The notes: a model not told the origin generated them from the letters alone. 64,000 nucleotides of DNA from Thermoanaerobaculia bacterium (GCA_030429235.1 JAUIDB010000002.1:112769-176768); one strand, 5' to 3'. Counted from the stretch's first letter, positions 17,921 to 27,223 are shown. Translations and numbers: made by a program.

Positions 17921-19435
17921 CTGAAACAGCAACGATCGGTTCGCGTCGGTCGGTGGGCGGGATGGGCCGTCGCCTTCTTGCTGGGATCGTCGTGTACCGT
18001 GGTCGGAGCGGGACTCGTGCGCCGCAGCGCGCCCCAGTTAGAGCTCTGGCACACGCTGCGATCCGACGAGTCGACCCGACTGGCGAAGATCGAGACCTTC
18101 GACCAGTACCTCGCCTACGAGGGTGAGCTTTTCGCCGCCGCCGAGCGCCGCCTGCGATCGGGGGTCGAGCTTCCGGCCCTGTCGCGCTTCGATTCCGAGA
18201 GCCCGACGTCGGCGCTCGCCGAACGCCCGAATTGGAACCGGAGCTACGTACTCGAAGCCTCGGAACCGATCGGGGGCGCAGTGCTGCTGCACGGGCTCTC
18301 GGACTCGCCGTACAGTCTGCGCTCGGTGGCGCAGCTCCTCCACTCGCGTGGTTACACGGTCATCGGACCGCGGCTGCCGGGCCATGGTCTCTACCCGGGA
18401 GCGCTGGCTGGTGTCAGCTGGCGCGACTGGCGCCGAGTCACCGACCTGGCGGTCGAGGAACTCGAGCGGAGACTCCCCGCTGGAACGCCGCGAGTCCTCG
18501 TCGGCTACTCGAACGGGGCCGGCCTGGCTCTCGACTGGACGATCCGAGATCGACTGCGCCCGCGCGAGGAAGCGGCAACCGGCCCACCCCGTCCGGAGCG
18601 CATCGTCTTGCTGTCGCCCGCTCTCGCCGTGAGCGGAGCCGCTCGCTTCGGGCCACTGCTCACCACGCTCGGTCACCTGCCGACGCTGGAGGCGCTGGCC
18701 TGGCAGGACGTACTTCCCGAATACGACCCCTACAAGTACAACTCGTTCCCGGTGCGTGCTGGGACCGAGATCCACCGATTGATCCAGGCGGTGGAGGTCG
18801 GGTTCCAACGGCTGGAGCGACAGGGGCGCCTGGACCACCTTCCGCCGATCCTGACGTTGCAGTCTGCCGTCGACGCTACCGTGCCTCCGATTTCTTCCCT
18901 CGAGAGGTTGTACGGTCGACTCCACGGTGCGGAGAGTGAACTCGTCCTGTTCGATGCCAACCGGAGGTCTTCGGTCGATACCTTCCTGAGTTCAGAGAGT
19001 CGTGCTCTGCTGACGCTCGTCGATCCGGAGACCCCTCTGCCGTTCACGGCGACGCTGGTGACTAACGAGAGTCGAGAGAGCGATGCGTTGGTCGCGATCA
19101 CGCGGCGGCCCGACGGCGGGGTGACGGAGCGAAAGACCTTGGGCGTCTCGTGGCCCGAGGGGATTTACTCCCTGTCGCACGTGGCCATTCCGTTCCCGCC
19201 GACCGACCCGGTCTACGGTCGAGAACAGCCGGGAGGTCTGAGTCTGGGCGGGCTCGAAGTGAAGGGCGAGCGGGACGTGCTGGTGGTTCCCTTCTCGCTC
19301 CTGTCGCGTCTCCGATTCAATCCCTTCTACGGCTACCTCGAAGAGCGTATCGTGGAGTTCCTGGACCTCCCCGCAGCGGTCGCTTCCGAAACGGCCCTCG
19401 ATCGAGAACCGGATGGAGTCGGCATCGACTCGTAG
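17921..19435 (+). CDS. Membrane-anchored alpha/beta hydrolase
   Basis: Putative serine hydrolase of about 500 residues. After a basic N-terminus and one hydrophobic segment (WAGWAVAFLLGSSCTVVGAG) comes an alpha/beta-hydrolase core. The oxyanion-region motif is GAVLLHGLSDSPYSLR, the nucleophile elbow GYSNG, and a later Asp region is LQSAVDATVPP. The last 130 residues have beta character and no recognised domain. The start is unclear: no ATG or GTG lies in frame before the anchor. Candidates are CTG 17897 (overlapping the upstream stop as CTGA), CTG 17921 and TTG 17978; the last would truncate the anchor. Probably coupled to the aldehyde dehydrogenase gene. Substrate unknown. Confidence 0.75.
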   Translation: MKQQRSVRVGRWAGWAVAFLLGSSCTVVGAGLVRRSAPQLELWHTLRSDESTRLAKIETFDQYLAYEGELFAAAERRLRSGVELPALSRFDSESPTSALAERPNWNRSYVLEASEPIGGAVLLHGLSDSPYSLRSVAQLLHSRGYTVIGPRLPGHGLYPGALAGVSWRDWRRVTDLAVEELERRLPAGTPRVLVGYSNGAGLALDWTIRDRLRPREEAATGPPRPERIVLLSPALAVSGAARFGPLLTTLGHLPTLEALAWQDVLPEYDPYKYNSFPVRAGTEIHRLIQAVEVGFQRLERQGRLDHLPPILTLQSAVDATVPPISSLERLYGRLHGAESELVLFDANRRSSVDTFLSSESRALLTLVDPETPLPFTATLVTNESRESDALVAITRRPDGGVTERKTLGVSWPEGIYSLSHVAIPFPPTDPVYGREQPGGLSLGGLEVKGERDVLVVPFSLLSRLRFNPFYGYLEERIVEFLDLPAAVASETALDREPDGVGIDS

Positions 19436-19453
19436 CCTCTGGCCGCCCTGATG

Positions 19454-20209
19454 TCACTCCGGGTCCTGGGCTCGATCTCGTTCACCACAGCGTTCGAGGA
19501 CCACTCGCCGCACCCGGTCGCGCAGGCGGGCCGCTCGCGGCCCCGGATCCTCGTCAGCCTCCATGGCCGGGGCGATATCGACTTCGATGCGGCTCCAACG
19601 GAGAACGCCGCTACTACCTTGCAGGAGCTTTCGGTTCCCTCGAATCCCGACCGGCACCACCGGGATACCCGCTCCGGCGGCGGTGGCAAAGGCACCGAGC
19701 CGGAAGGGGAGGAGGCCAGGTTCGGGACGAAAGGTCCCTTCCGCGAAGAAGATCAGCGAGTCTCCGGACCGGGCCCTCTTGCGTGCGACCCGAGCCGCGG
19801 TCGCCGCCTTGCGTTTGTCGAATCGCTCCACGAAGTGGCAGCCGAGGCGTTGCAGCAGCCACCGCGCCGGAGCGATCTTCGAGACCTCAGCCTTGATGAC
19901 GAACCCGTGGCGTGGTGGTAGAGCTGCCGTCAGGATGAGACCGTCGGCAAAGCTGAAGTGGTTGGCCACGACGACGTAGTTGCCGTCCGTCGGCAGATTC
20001 TCGAGCCCGTCCACCTTCAGTGGTAGAGCGCATCCGAAGAACATCTGACGGGACACCCAGCGGGCGAGCCAACGGCGCCGATGAAGGCCGGGCAAGAGGA
20101 TCACCACCGGGATGCAGATCGCGCCGATCGTCGTGACGACGAACCAGGCCCAGGCGGCGTAAGGAAATCTCGACAGGCGGCGGAGGAGCGAGGGCGAGGA
20201 GGACGGCAA
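19454..20209 (-). CDS. 1-acyl-glycerol-3-phosphate acyltransferase family protein (PlsC)
   Basis: Membrane acyltransferase of 251 residues transferring fatty acyl groups to a lysophospholipid or related acceptor. An N-terminal TM (about 18-42) precedes the catalytic NHFSFAD (NHX4D) box and the phosphate-binding FAEGTFR motif, with PVVPVGIRG further on. The start is a TTG (20209) because no ATG or GTG occurs between it and the stop of the upstream sugar transferase gene (48 bp away); no convincing Shine-Dalgarno. As the last gene of the polysaccharide block it could acylate a lipid or sugar there, or serve general phospholipid synthesis. Confidence 0.82.
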   Translation of the reverse strand: MPSSSPSLLRRLSRFPYAAWAWFVVTTIGAICIPVVILLPGLHRRRWLARWVSRQMFFGCALPLKVDGLENLPTDGNYVVVANHFSFADGLILTAALPPRHGFVIKAEVSKIAPARWLLQRLGCHFVERFDKRKAATAARVARKRARSGDSLIFFAEGTFRPEPGLLPFRLGAFATAAGAGIPVVPVGIRGNRKLLQGSSGVLRWSRIEVDIAPAMEADEDPGPRAARLRDRVRRVVLERCGERDRAQDPE

Positions 20210-20257
20210 CGGACTGCGGTCGCGACGGTCCTTCTCGGGAGCCGGCGCCGGCGATTC

Positions 20258-21685
20258 CTAGTACGCGTTAGAGTCCCGGAGACCGTCGCGAAAGGTCATC
20301 CAGAGGATCTTGAGATCGAGTTTCAGGGACCAGTTCTCGATGTAGTACAGGTCGTACTGGATCCGCTTCTTGATCGAGGTGTTGCCGCGCCAGCCGTGCA
20401 CCTGGGCCCAGCCGGTGATTCCAGCCTTGACCCGATGCCGCAGCATGTAGTGCGGAATCTTGTGCTTGAACTCGTGCACGAAGGTCGGTCGTTCCGGTCG
20501 GGGTCCGACCAGAGACATGTCACCTCGGAACACGTTCCAGAGCTGCGGCAGCTCGTCGAGGGACCATCGCCGCATGAAGGCGCCGAGGCGGGTCCTTCGG
20601 TCGTCGTCCTTCTGGGCCCAGACCGGTCCGGTAGAGGATTCGGCGTTGACCTTCATCGACCGGAACTTCCAGATCTGGAACGATTTGCCGTCGAGCCCCA
20701 TACGCTCTTGCGAATAGAAGATCGGGCCGCGGTCTTCCAGCCAGATGATCAATGCCACCAGCGGCAGGAAAGGGGAGAGGAAGAGCATGCCAGCGGCGCT
20801 CGCCGCAACGTCGAGAACCCGCTTGATCAGCGAATGCCAGCCCTGCAGCGGAACCTGGGTGAGGTTGATGACCGGCATGCCGTCGAGATCCTCGACGGAA
20901 GCCTGCAGGGCAGCGTACTGGAGGATGTCCGGCACCAGCTTGACCTCGACACATTCCCGTCCCACTGATTGGAGAGCCCGCAACGTCTTCTTGTGGGCCT
21001 CGAGGGGGAGAGCCAGGTAGACCACGTCCACCCGGTGCTCGGAGACGACCTGTTCGACATCCTCGATGCGTCCCAGGACAGGAACTTCGCCGAAGCGAGA
21101 TCCAGCCTTGCCCGGGTCGTCGTCCAGGAAGCCGACCACCTGGAAGCCGAGTTCGCGATGGAGGCCCAGGCGTCCGGCGATCTCCTTGCCGAGTCGACCC
21201 GCGCCGATGACCAGGATGCGCTGCATCGAGAGGCCGCGCATGCGCCGCCACTGGAGCAGCTGCCGGATCACCATTCGGGAGGTACCGACCAGCAAGAGGT
21301 CGAGAGCCACGAAGAGTCCGAGGAACCAGCGGCTGTAGGTGAAGAAGCGCTCGCTGCCAGCTTCGAAGGGACGGTACCAGGCGCTCACGCCGGAGAGCAG
21401 GATGGCTCCGAGCAGGAGGGCGACCGTCAGGGTCAGAATTTCGTCGATTCGACTCCGTCCCCGTCGAATCTGATAGAGGCCGTGGAAGTAGAGGACCAAC
21501 GGCCAGATGATCAGAACTGCCGGCAGCAGTTGGAGATAGGGCCCGAACTCGGGGACGCCTCGAGTGACCGGAATAAACTCTGTCTCGAATCGAACGTACC
21601 AAGCAGCGAAGAACGCGATCAGGGTCGCGATCAAGTCGCCGCCCAGGTAGAGAACGGCGCGCTTTCGGTGCCTCTGTTGAATCAA
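20258..21685 (-). CDS. Polyprenyl-phosphate sugar-1-phosphate transferase (WcaJ family)
   Basis: Initiating glycosyltransferase of exopolysaccharide assembly (475 residues), moving a hexose-1-phosphate to undecaprenyl phosphate at the inner membrane. Four N-terminal TM helices (to about 135), a CoA-binding-like Rossmann domain (ILVIGAGRLGKEIAGRL, about 155-265), a TM re-entrant helix, and the catalytic bacterial sugar transferase domain (IFYSQERMG, WKFRSM, DELPQLWNVFRGDMSLVGPRPE). The TTG start overlaps the stop of the upstream glycosyltransferase (TTGA). No polymerase, flippase or export gene is in view, so the locus probably continues elsewhere. Confidence 0.9.
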   Translation of the reverse strand: MIQQRHRKRAVLYLGGDLIATLIAFFAAWYVRFETEFIPVTRGVPEFGPYLQLLPAVLIIWPLVLYFHGLYQIRRGRSRIDEILTLTVALLLGAILLSGVSAWYRPFEAGSERFFTYSRWFLGLFVALDLLLVGTSRMVIRQLLQWRRMRGLSMQRILVIGAGRLGKEIAGRLGLHRELGFQVVGFLDDDPGKAGSRFGEVPVLGRIEDVEQVVSEHRVDVVYLALPLEAHKKTLRALQSVGRECVEVKLVPDILQYAALQASVEDLDGMPVINLTQVPLQGWHSLIKRVLDVAASAAGMLFLSPFLPLVALIIWLEDRGPIFYSQERMGLDGKSFQIWKFRSMKVNAESSTGPVWAQKDDDRRTRLGAFMRRWSLDELPQLWNVFRGDMSLVGPRPERPTFVHEFKHKIPHYMLRHRVKAGITGWAQVHGWRGNTSIKKRIQYDLYYIENWSLKLDLKILWMTFRDGLRDSNAY

Positions 21686-22803
21686 GCTGGCGGATCCCTC
21701 CGTTTGGACAGCTCGCGGTCGAGGAGCGAACGGAAACTGCTGACGAACCGGTGGACAGAGAAGTCCTCGGCACGGCTGCGCAAATCCAGTGGATTAAACC
21801 GGGTTTCGCGACATTTGTCAATGGCAGCTGCCAGGGCGGAACTGTCTCCGGCCGGCTCGTAGAGGACTCCGTGCTGGCCGGGCGTCACTACGTCGAGAAC
21901 GCCACCGTCGGCCAGGGCGACGACCGGAGTTCCGCAGGCCAGCGCCTCCACGGTACCCATGCCAAAATCCTCGACTCCTGGCAGGAGATAGCAGGTCGCG
22001 CCCCGGTACAGCGCCCGGAGTTCCTCGTCGTCGACCCGACCGAGGACCCGGGTGCGGCGACCGGCGGCCGCGGCCAGACGCGTCGCCGCTGGTCCGCCAC
22101 CCACGATCCGCAGTTCGATCCCCGACTCCTCGCAGGCCGCGATCGCGAGGTCGAGACGCTTGTAGGGTACCGCCGCTCCCACCGCCAGGCAGTAGGAGCC
22201 CTCGGCGCCCTCGCCCGGGGTGAAGAAGTCGGTGTCGATGGGCGGGTGCAGGACCTCGGCGGGCCGTTGGTAGTAGCGCTCGATCCGGCGCCGGACGTGG
22301 TGCGAGTTGGCGACGAAGTGATCGACCCGTGAGGCGGTGGCTACGTCCCAACGCCGTAGGCGGGCCAGGATCCGTCGGCGCAGCCAGCGAATGGGTCCCC
22401 GATCGTCGGCGAAGTAGATCTCCCGTTGGTCCCAGGCGTACCGCATCGGGGTATGGCAGTAGCAGATATGGAGGGCTCCGGGGGCGGGGCGCACGCCCTT
22501 GGCTACGCAGTGGCTAGTGCTGAGAACGAGGTCGTGGGCCGAGAGGTCGAAGCGCTCGATCGCACGAGGAAAGAGCGGCAGGAGATTGCGATAGCGCTTC
22601 TCGACCAACGGTAGGCGCTGCAGGCCGCTGGTATGGATCGGATGAGACTCGAGTTCTGCGCTGACGCGTCCCGCAAAGTGGAAGAGCGTGTAGATCGGCG
22701 CCTGCGGGTAGTTGCGGGCGATCAGCTCCAGGACCTTCTCGCCGCCGCGCATCCCCGTCAGCCAGTCGTGCACCAGCGCAGGATGGTTGTCCAGCGTCCG
22801 CAT
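21682..22803 (-). CDS. GT4-family glycosyltransferase
   Basis: Retaining glycosyltransferase of about 373 residues. An N-terminal acceptor domain begins PALVHDWLTGMRGGEKVLE, then CYCHTPMRYAWD. The C-terminal nucleotide-sugar domain has GAAVPYKRLDLAI and LLPGVEDFGMGTVEALACGTPVVA (EX7E motif). ATG 22803 has GAGG with 5-nt spacing; a GTG at 22827 overlapping the upstream gene is the alternative. It lies between a second GT4 and the initiating transferase, consistent with building the repeat unit on the lipid carrier. Confidence 0.9.
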   Translation of the reverse strand: MRTLDNHPALVHDWLTGMRGGEKVLELIARNYPQAPIYTLFHFAGRVSAELESHPIHTSGLQRLPLVEKRYRNLLPLFPRAIERFDLSAHDLVLSTSHCVAKGVRPAPGALHICYCHTPMRYAWDQREIYFADDRGPIRWLRRRILARLRRWDVATASRVDHFVANSHHVRRRIERYYQRPAEVLHPPIDTDFFTPGEGAEGSYCLAVGAAVPYKRLDLAIAACEESGIELRIVGGGPAATRLAAAAGRRTRVLGRVDDEELRALYRGATCYLLPGVEDFGMGTVEALACGTPVVALADGGVLDVVTPGQHGVLYEPAGDSSALAAAIDKCRETRFNPLDLRSRAEDFSVHRFVSSFRSLLDRELSKRRDPPA

Positions 22804-22823
22804 CGCGGCCTCGCGGGGGCTGG

Positions 22824-23945
22824 TCACGCGCGGTCCAGGACTTCGCGGTAGATCTCGAGGGTTCGCTTCGCCGTGCGCTGCCAGTCGAACTCGCGGGCTC
22901 GCTTCAGCCCCATCTCGATCAGCGATTGGCGGTGCTCGGCGTCGGTCATACAGTGGCCGATCGCTCGCGCCATGGCCTCGACGTCGAGTGGATCGACCAG
23001 ATGAGCGTAGCCCTTGCCGATCTCTTCGAGCGCGGAGGTGTTCGAGGTGATCACGGGGACGCCGGAGGCCATCGCTTCGACCACGGGCAGCCCGAACCCC
23101 TCGTAGAGAGTGGGGTACAGGAACAGGGTCGCACCCTGGTAGATCGCCGGCAGGGCCTCGCCGGCGACGTGTCCCAGCAGGCGTAGGTCGTCCGCAATGC
23201 CCAGTTGTTCGGCTCGCTGTCGGATCTTGAAGTCGGCCTCAGGTCGAGAACCCACACAGACCAGTGGAGCGTCGAACTCGTAGACCTGCCGTGCCTTGGC
23301 GTAGGCCTGGATGACGTTGTCGAGGTTCTTGTGGGGTTTCGGGTTGCCGACGAAAAGAAGGTAGGGGCGCTGCAACTCCAACTGTTGCATCCAGCGGTCG
23401 AGATCCGCCGGCTCGAGGTGGTCGTGGTACAGATCCTCCACGCCGTTGTAGACCGCCTCGATTCGTGACTCGTCGACGTTGTAGAACCGCAGCAGGTCTG
23501 AGCGGCTGTTCTTGGACACCGTGATGATGCGGTCGCCGCGGGCCAGACTGCGACGGATCATCCGTTGGGCATAGAAGAACGCCAGGCGGGAAGGAAGAAA
23601 CTCGGGATAGAGGATGTGGATGATGTCGTGGATGGTGACGACGGCTCGCCCCGGAACCAGGGTCGGCAGCACGTAGTGGGTGGCGTGGTAGAGATCGATC
23701 GCCAGCCGGTGGAGGCGCCAGGAGAGACTCACCTGCTCCCGCAGGCTGTAGACCGGAGCCGCTACGGGGACCAACTCGAAGTTGTCGGGCAAGGGACCGA
23801 GTGCCTCTTTGCCGTTCGGACCGACCAGCATCAGGTAGTGGTTCTCACGGTCCAGCGCCGCCAGGCCCCGCGTCAGGTTGCGGATGTAGGTGCCAATGCC
23901 GAAGTCGCGTATCTTGCGGGCGTCGATGGCGATGCGGTGGCTCAT
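22824..23945 (-). CDS. GT4-family glycosyltransferase
   Basis: Second GT4 enzyme of the polysaccharide block (373 residues). N-terminal RIAIDARKIRDFGIGTYIRNL is typical of mannosyl- or rhamnosyl-transferase-like GT4 proteins. THYVLPTL and TIHDIIH follow, and the donor domain has VGNPKPHKNLDNVI and PTLYEGFGLPVVEAMASGVPVI. First gene of the minus-strand run, diverging from a + strand gene only 22 bp away. A TATACT hexamer sits 8 nt before the ATG with no Shine-Dalgarno, so the transcript may be leaderless. Confidence 0.9.
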   Translation of the reverse strand: MSHRIAIDARKIRDFGIGTYIRNLTRGLAALDRENHYLMLVGPNGKEALGPLPDNFELVPVAAPVYSLREQVSLSWRLHRLAIDLYHATHYVLPTLVPGRAVVTIHDIIHILYPEFLPSRLAFFYAQRMIRRSLARGDRIITVSKNSRSDLLRFYNVDESRIEAVYNGVEDLYHDHLEPADLDRWMQQLELQRPYLLFVGNPKPHKNLDNVIQAYAKARQVYEFDAPLVCVGSRPEADFKIRQRAEQLGIADDLRLLGHVAGEALPAIYQGATLFLYPTLYEGFGLPVVEAMASGVPVITSNTSALEEIGKGYAHLVDPLDVEAMARAIGHCMTDAEHRQSLIEMGLKRAREFDWQRTAKRTLEIYREVLDRA

Positions 23946-23953
23946 CGCGGGCG

Positions 23954-23961
23954 AGTATAGT
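23954..23961. promoter_or_regulatory. Shared -10-like element between divergent genes
   Basis: The 22-bp gap between divergent starts (23945 and 23968) holds a symmetric AGTATAGT. It reads TATAGT on the + strand (6 nt before ATG 23968) and TATACT on the minus strand (8 nt before ATG 23945). The spacing would put both transcription starts at or beside the start codons. No good -35 is seen either way. Confidence 0.4.
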
Positions 23962-23967
23962 CCGCGG

Positions 23968-25224
23968 ATGTCGTCCCCGACCGCTCCGCCTTCGCCCCGT
24001 CGCCAGCTGGTCGGGAGAGCACTCTGGCTGGGGCTGGGCCTCACCGTCGGCGCGGTAATCAGCCACCTCGGTTACTGGTACTTGCCGCGGATGCGGCCGG
24101 TCTCGGCGGCCGAGAGTCTGCTGCTGACGGAGATCGAAGCGGTGGACCTCGCGGTGTGGGTCCCCTACCCTCACCAGAACCTGACGGGCCTGGCCTCGTT
24201 CGTCGACGAGCCTGCCAAATTCGCGGCGGCCCTGGTCCGCCTGGCGGGAGGGGAGGCCACCGATCGCCAACTGAGCGAGGCCTTGGGAGGCTGGGGTTTC
24301 CCCCCCGCCTCGGAGCTGGTGGCCACGGTGGTCCAGGGGCCGAGCGGCGAGACCGAAGGGGCCCTGGGATTGCGACCGTACCCCTCGGTTCGATGGGTCG
24401 CACGCGCCGCCGGGGGCTTGGCCGGCAACCCCTGGTTGTCGGGCGGAGAACTGAGCCAGCGGCTCCGAACCGAGTGGCGCGGCACCGGCTGGTGGCTTCG
24501 CTCGGGGCCGCCCGCCAACCAAATGGCGCCGGAAAATCTCGCCGAGAAGTCCGTGACGGCCCAGGCTGAGCCCAGTCTGGCCCGGATCGCAGTGGGGAGA
24601 ACGTCGCCAGGGTGGCCGGCGGGAGTTTGGGACCTGAGGGTTCGCGGTGCCTCGGTTCGGCTCCAGGCCCTGTCAGATTCTCGCCAACAGCTCGAAGAGA
24701 GTTCCGGCCTCGTCGCCTGGAGCGAGCTGCGCGAAACCGAAGACCTCGTGCTGGCCGCCCTGGACCCTGCGGGTTGGTTGCTCCTGGTCTTTGACGGCGC
24801 CCTGGGTCGAGGAGACCTGCCCTCGGCGGTCGTGGTGGCTCCAGAGCGCGCGCTCGCCCTCGAGATCCTGCCTGCCTCCCGTCTCTTGGGCCGTCCAGAG
24901 GACGTGCCGAGCGAACGAGGGAGCTGGGGAGAGATGGTGAGTACCGATCGGGGGGGAGTGCGACGAGCACTGGCGGCCGAGGAGGCCTGGGCCGCTACCT
25001 TGAGTCGAGCTCGCCAGGAAGGCGCGGGCGCCCTGTGGATCGATCTTCGGCGGGCGCGGGCGTGGAGTGGTGCACTGGCGGATCTACTGGAGGACGTGCC
25101 GCTCATACCGCCCCGCGAGGGGCGCCGATGGCGCGACCTCGAGACGGTGTTCCGCGGACTGGCTCGGTTCGATTCGGTGCGTGGCTGGTGGTCACCCACC
25201 GAGGGCGAGATTCGGCTCGAGTAA
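23968..25224 (+). CDS. Hypothetical membrane-anchored protein
   Basis: A 418-residue protein I cannot assign. A Pro/Ser-rich cytoplasmic start and a single N-terminal TM (LWLGLGLTVGAVISHLGYWYL, about 19-39) precede a large, probably periplasmic, domain of alternating helices and strands. It is weakly reminiscent of DUF3352-type anchored proteins with FVDEPAKFAAALVRLAGG and YPSVRWVARAAGGL segments, but this is only an impression. ATG 23968 is chosen because it opens the anchor. It diverges from the glycosyltransferase genes and ends 58 bp from the convergent sulfatase-fold gene. Confidence 0.7.
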   Translation: MSSPTAPPSPRRQLVGRALWLGLGLTVGAVISHLGYWYLPRMRPVSAAESLLLTEIEAVDLAVWVPYPHQNLTGLASFVDEPAKFAAALVRLAGGEATDRQLSEALGGWGFPPASELVATVVQGPSGETEGALGLRPYPSVRWVARAAGGLAGNPWLSGGELSQRLRTEWRGTGWWLRSGPPANQMAPENLAEKSVTAQAEPSLARIAVGRTSPGWPAGVWDLRVRGASVRLQALSDSRQQLEESSGLVAWSELRETEDLVLAALDPAGWLLLVFDGALGRGDLPSAVVVAPERALALEILPASRLLGRPEDVPSERGSWGEMVSTDRGGVRRALAAEEAWAATLSRARQEGAGALWIDLRRARAWSGALADLLEDVPLIPPREGRRWRDLETVFRGLARFDSVRGWWSPTEGEIRLE

Positions 25225-25282
25225 GAGCTGGCGCGCCGCGGGATGGACCGGTGGTGCCCCGCGGCTCGATTCGGGGTCTGGA

Positions 25283-27070
25283 CTAGTCGACGTAGCCGAG
25301 GGCCTCGAGCTGACTCCGTAGTTCGGTCGGGAGTTCCGTCGCGGTCGATCGGGCTCCCTCGCCGTGGGGCGAGAGCAGAACGTGGGTCGCGCCCGGAGCG
25401 GGCAACGACGCCAAATGGGTCCACTCCGCAGCTTGAAGAGCCATCCCTGCGAAGGCCTCGGGAGTCAAGACCCACGCCACTCGGGTCGGTTCCGTCCTCT
25501 GGTCTGAAAACCAGACGCTCAGCTCCAGGCTCGACCCGGTGGTGGCTTCGAGGTAGACCTCCAGAGTCTGCTGGCGCGGCACCGTCCCCAGTGTGGTCGG
25601 CCCTTCGTACCTCAGGACGGGGGTGTCGAGGTGCGGGTTCTTGACGCGAACGGGAGGAGCTGCGGAGCCACCTATTCGGAAGTGCAGGTCGCGATCCTCT
25701 CGGTTCGCGATCACCAATCGGTGGGAAGGGGGCCAGCGGTCGAGCTGGGCCGCGGCGACCTCCCGCAGTCCCGGCGGGGGCTCAGTGGCGTCGGAGAGTG
25801 TCGGTGGGTGGTCGCCCCGGAGATCGTAGAAGAGGGATCGTCGAGGTCGAGGTAAGAAGGGGTCGGTCGAGAGTACGTACCTCATCCCGGGGCGACGGAG
25901 GGCGAGCCAGGAGTTGGGCTTCGACGAGTACGCCCAGGCTTCGTCGGTCGGAGTCGCGCCGGCGGTACCCAAGAGCCAGGGGGCGAGGGATCGACCGTCC
26001 ATCTGCTCGGTCGATTCGATAGCGCAGAGTTCGAGGAGCGTCGGGGCCACATCGATCAAGCGCGCCCAGGGCCGGTGGTGACGGGTAGGTGGCTGGCCGG
26101 GAACCGCGATGACCAGGGGAATCAGAAGGTTCTCGTCCCAGTAGTAGCTATGGCCGCCGACTCCGTGCTCTCCGAGCAGTTCGCCATGGTCCGAGGTGAA
26201 GACCACGATGGTGTCGTCATCGCGTCCCGTCGTCTCCAGGGCCTGCCAGATCCGCGATAGCTGATGATCCATCGAGGCGATTCCGGAGTCGTAGAGGTCG
26301 ACCGTGATCTCCTCCAGTTCCGAGGGAATCGAACCGGCGATGCCCCGTTCCGGATCGAGGAGCACCGGAGTCTTGGTGATCTCCCTCCCGGTCTCCGGCG
26401 TCATCGGATTCTGCCGCAGGCGTACTTCGAGGTTCGAGGGCAGGGAGCTGAACTGGCCAAAGAAAGGCTGTCGCGGACGGTACGGTTCATGGGTCTCGTA
26501 GGTGTGCAGGAAGAGGAAGAAGGGACGTGTTTCTCTCGCTTGCTCCTGGATGAGCTGGACCACGCCGTCGACGCCGGACACGATCTCTTCGGCCGCTTTG
26601 CGGCGTCCGTTCCAGGCCTCGAACTGCTCGAAACCCTGTTCGAAGGCAAACTCTGGGTGCAAAAAACCACCGCCGGTGAAGGCTGCCGTCTGGTACCCAG
26701 CGCGCTGGAAGTGCTCGGCCAGCAGAGTGAGGTTGTCGGGCACGGGTTGCGTATGGTTCACGCCGTGAGTGAGAGCCCGCAGGCCGGTGAACAGGGAGAG
26801 ATGCGCAGGTAGCGTCCAGGGTGAAGCCGTGACCGCGGTCTCGAAGAGCTGTCCACGCCGCGCGATCCAGGCGTCGAGATGAGGGCTGGTCGGCCGCGGG
26901 TAGCCGTAGGCCGAGAGGTGGTCGGGCCGCAACGTGTCCACTGAGATCAGCAGGACGTTCCAGGGTGCGGGAGGCTCAGCCGGGGATCGAGATCCGGCTT
27001 CACAGCCAAGGGCGAGCAGGACTACGAGGAGGCTGCCGAGCCAACGGAACGAGGAATGTCGAAGACCCAT
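25283..27070 (-). CDS. Sulfatase-fold (alkaline phosphatase superfamily) lipoprotein
   Basis: Exported lipoprotein of 595 residues with lipobox LALGC (Cys23). The sulfatase/phosphatase core runs from about 37 to 400: metal-binding SVDTLRPD (Asp45), THETHEPY-like HTYETHEPY, and metal-binding VVFTSDHGELLGEHG. The position that in type I sulfatases is the formylglycine Cys or Ser is Thr86 in SPWTLPAHLSLFTG, so activation by formylglycine is not expected. Thr is the nucleophile in phosphoethanolamine and phosphoglycerol transferases of the same superfamily. A C-terminal beta domain ends LEALGYVD. ATG 27070 is chosen for the lipoprotein signal. Confidence 0.85.
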   Translation of the reverse strand: MGLRHSSFRWLGSLLVVLLALGCEAGSRSPAEPPAPWNVLLISVDTLRPDHLSAYGYPRPTSPHLDAWIARRGQLFETAVTASPWTLPAHLSLFTGLRALTHGVNHTQPVPDNLTLLAEHFQRAGYQTAAFTGGGFLHPEFAFEQGFEQFEAWNGRRKAAEEIVSGVDGVVQLIQEQARETRPFFLFLHTYETHEPYRPRQPFFGQFSSLPSNLEVRLRQNPMTPETGREITKTPVLLDPERGIAGSIPSELEEITVDLYDSGIASMDHQLSRIWQALETTGRDDDTIVVFTSDHGELLGEHGVGGHSYYWDENLLIPLVIAVPGQPPTRHHRPWARLIDVAPTLLELCAIESTEQMDGRSLAPWLLGTAGATPTDEAWAYSSKPNSWLALRRPGMRYVLSTDPFLPRPRRSLFYDLRGDHPPTLSDATEPPPGLREVAAAQLDRWPPSHRLVIANREDRDLHFRIGGSAAPPVRVKNPHLDTPVLRYEGPTTLGTVPRQQTLEVYLEATTGSSLELSVWFSDQRTEPTRVAWVLTPEAFAGMALQAAEWTHLASLPAPGATHVLLSPHGEGARSTATELPTELRSQLEALGYVD

Positions 27071-27168
27071 CGCGAACCCGACCTTATCGCGGAACGTGGT
27101 TCCCGTCGGTTGGTCGATCGGTGGGCCGTTCGGGGAGCTTCCAGCGTCGCGGTCGAGGGTGTTGCCGA

Positions 27169-27197
27169 TTGACACCGCACCGTACCTTGGCTATCCT
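27169..27197 (+). promoter_or_regulatory. Sigma-70 promoter of the yceD-rpmF-plsX-fab operon
   Basis: TTGACA (27169-27174), exactly 17 bp, then TATCCT (27192-27197). Transcription would start near 27204, about 20 nt before the TTG start of the first gene and just before its Shine-Dalgarno at 27209-27215. Close to full consensus in GC-rich DNA. Confidence 0.75.
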
Positions 27198-27223
27198 TGC
27201 CTGCCGCTAGGGAGGGGTGCGAC

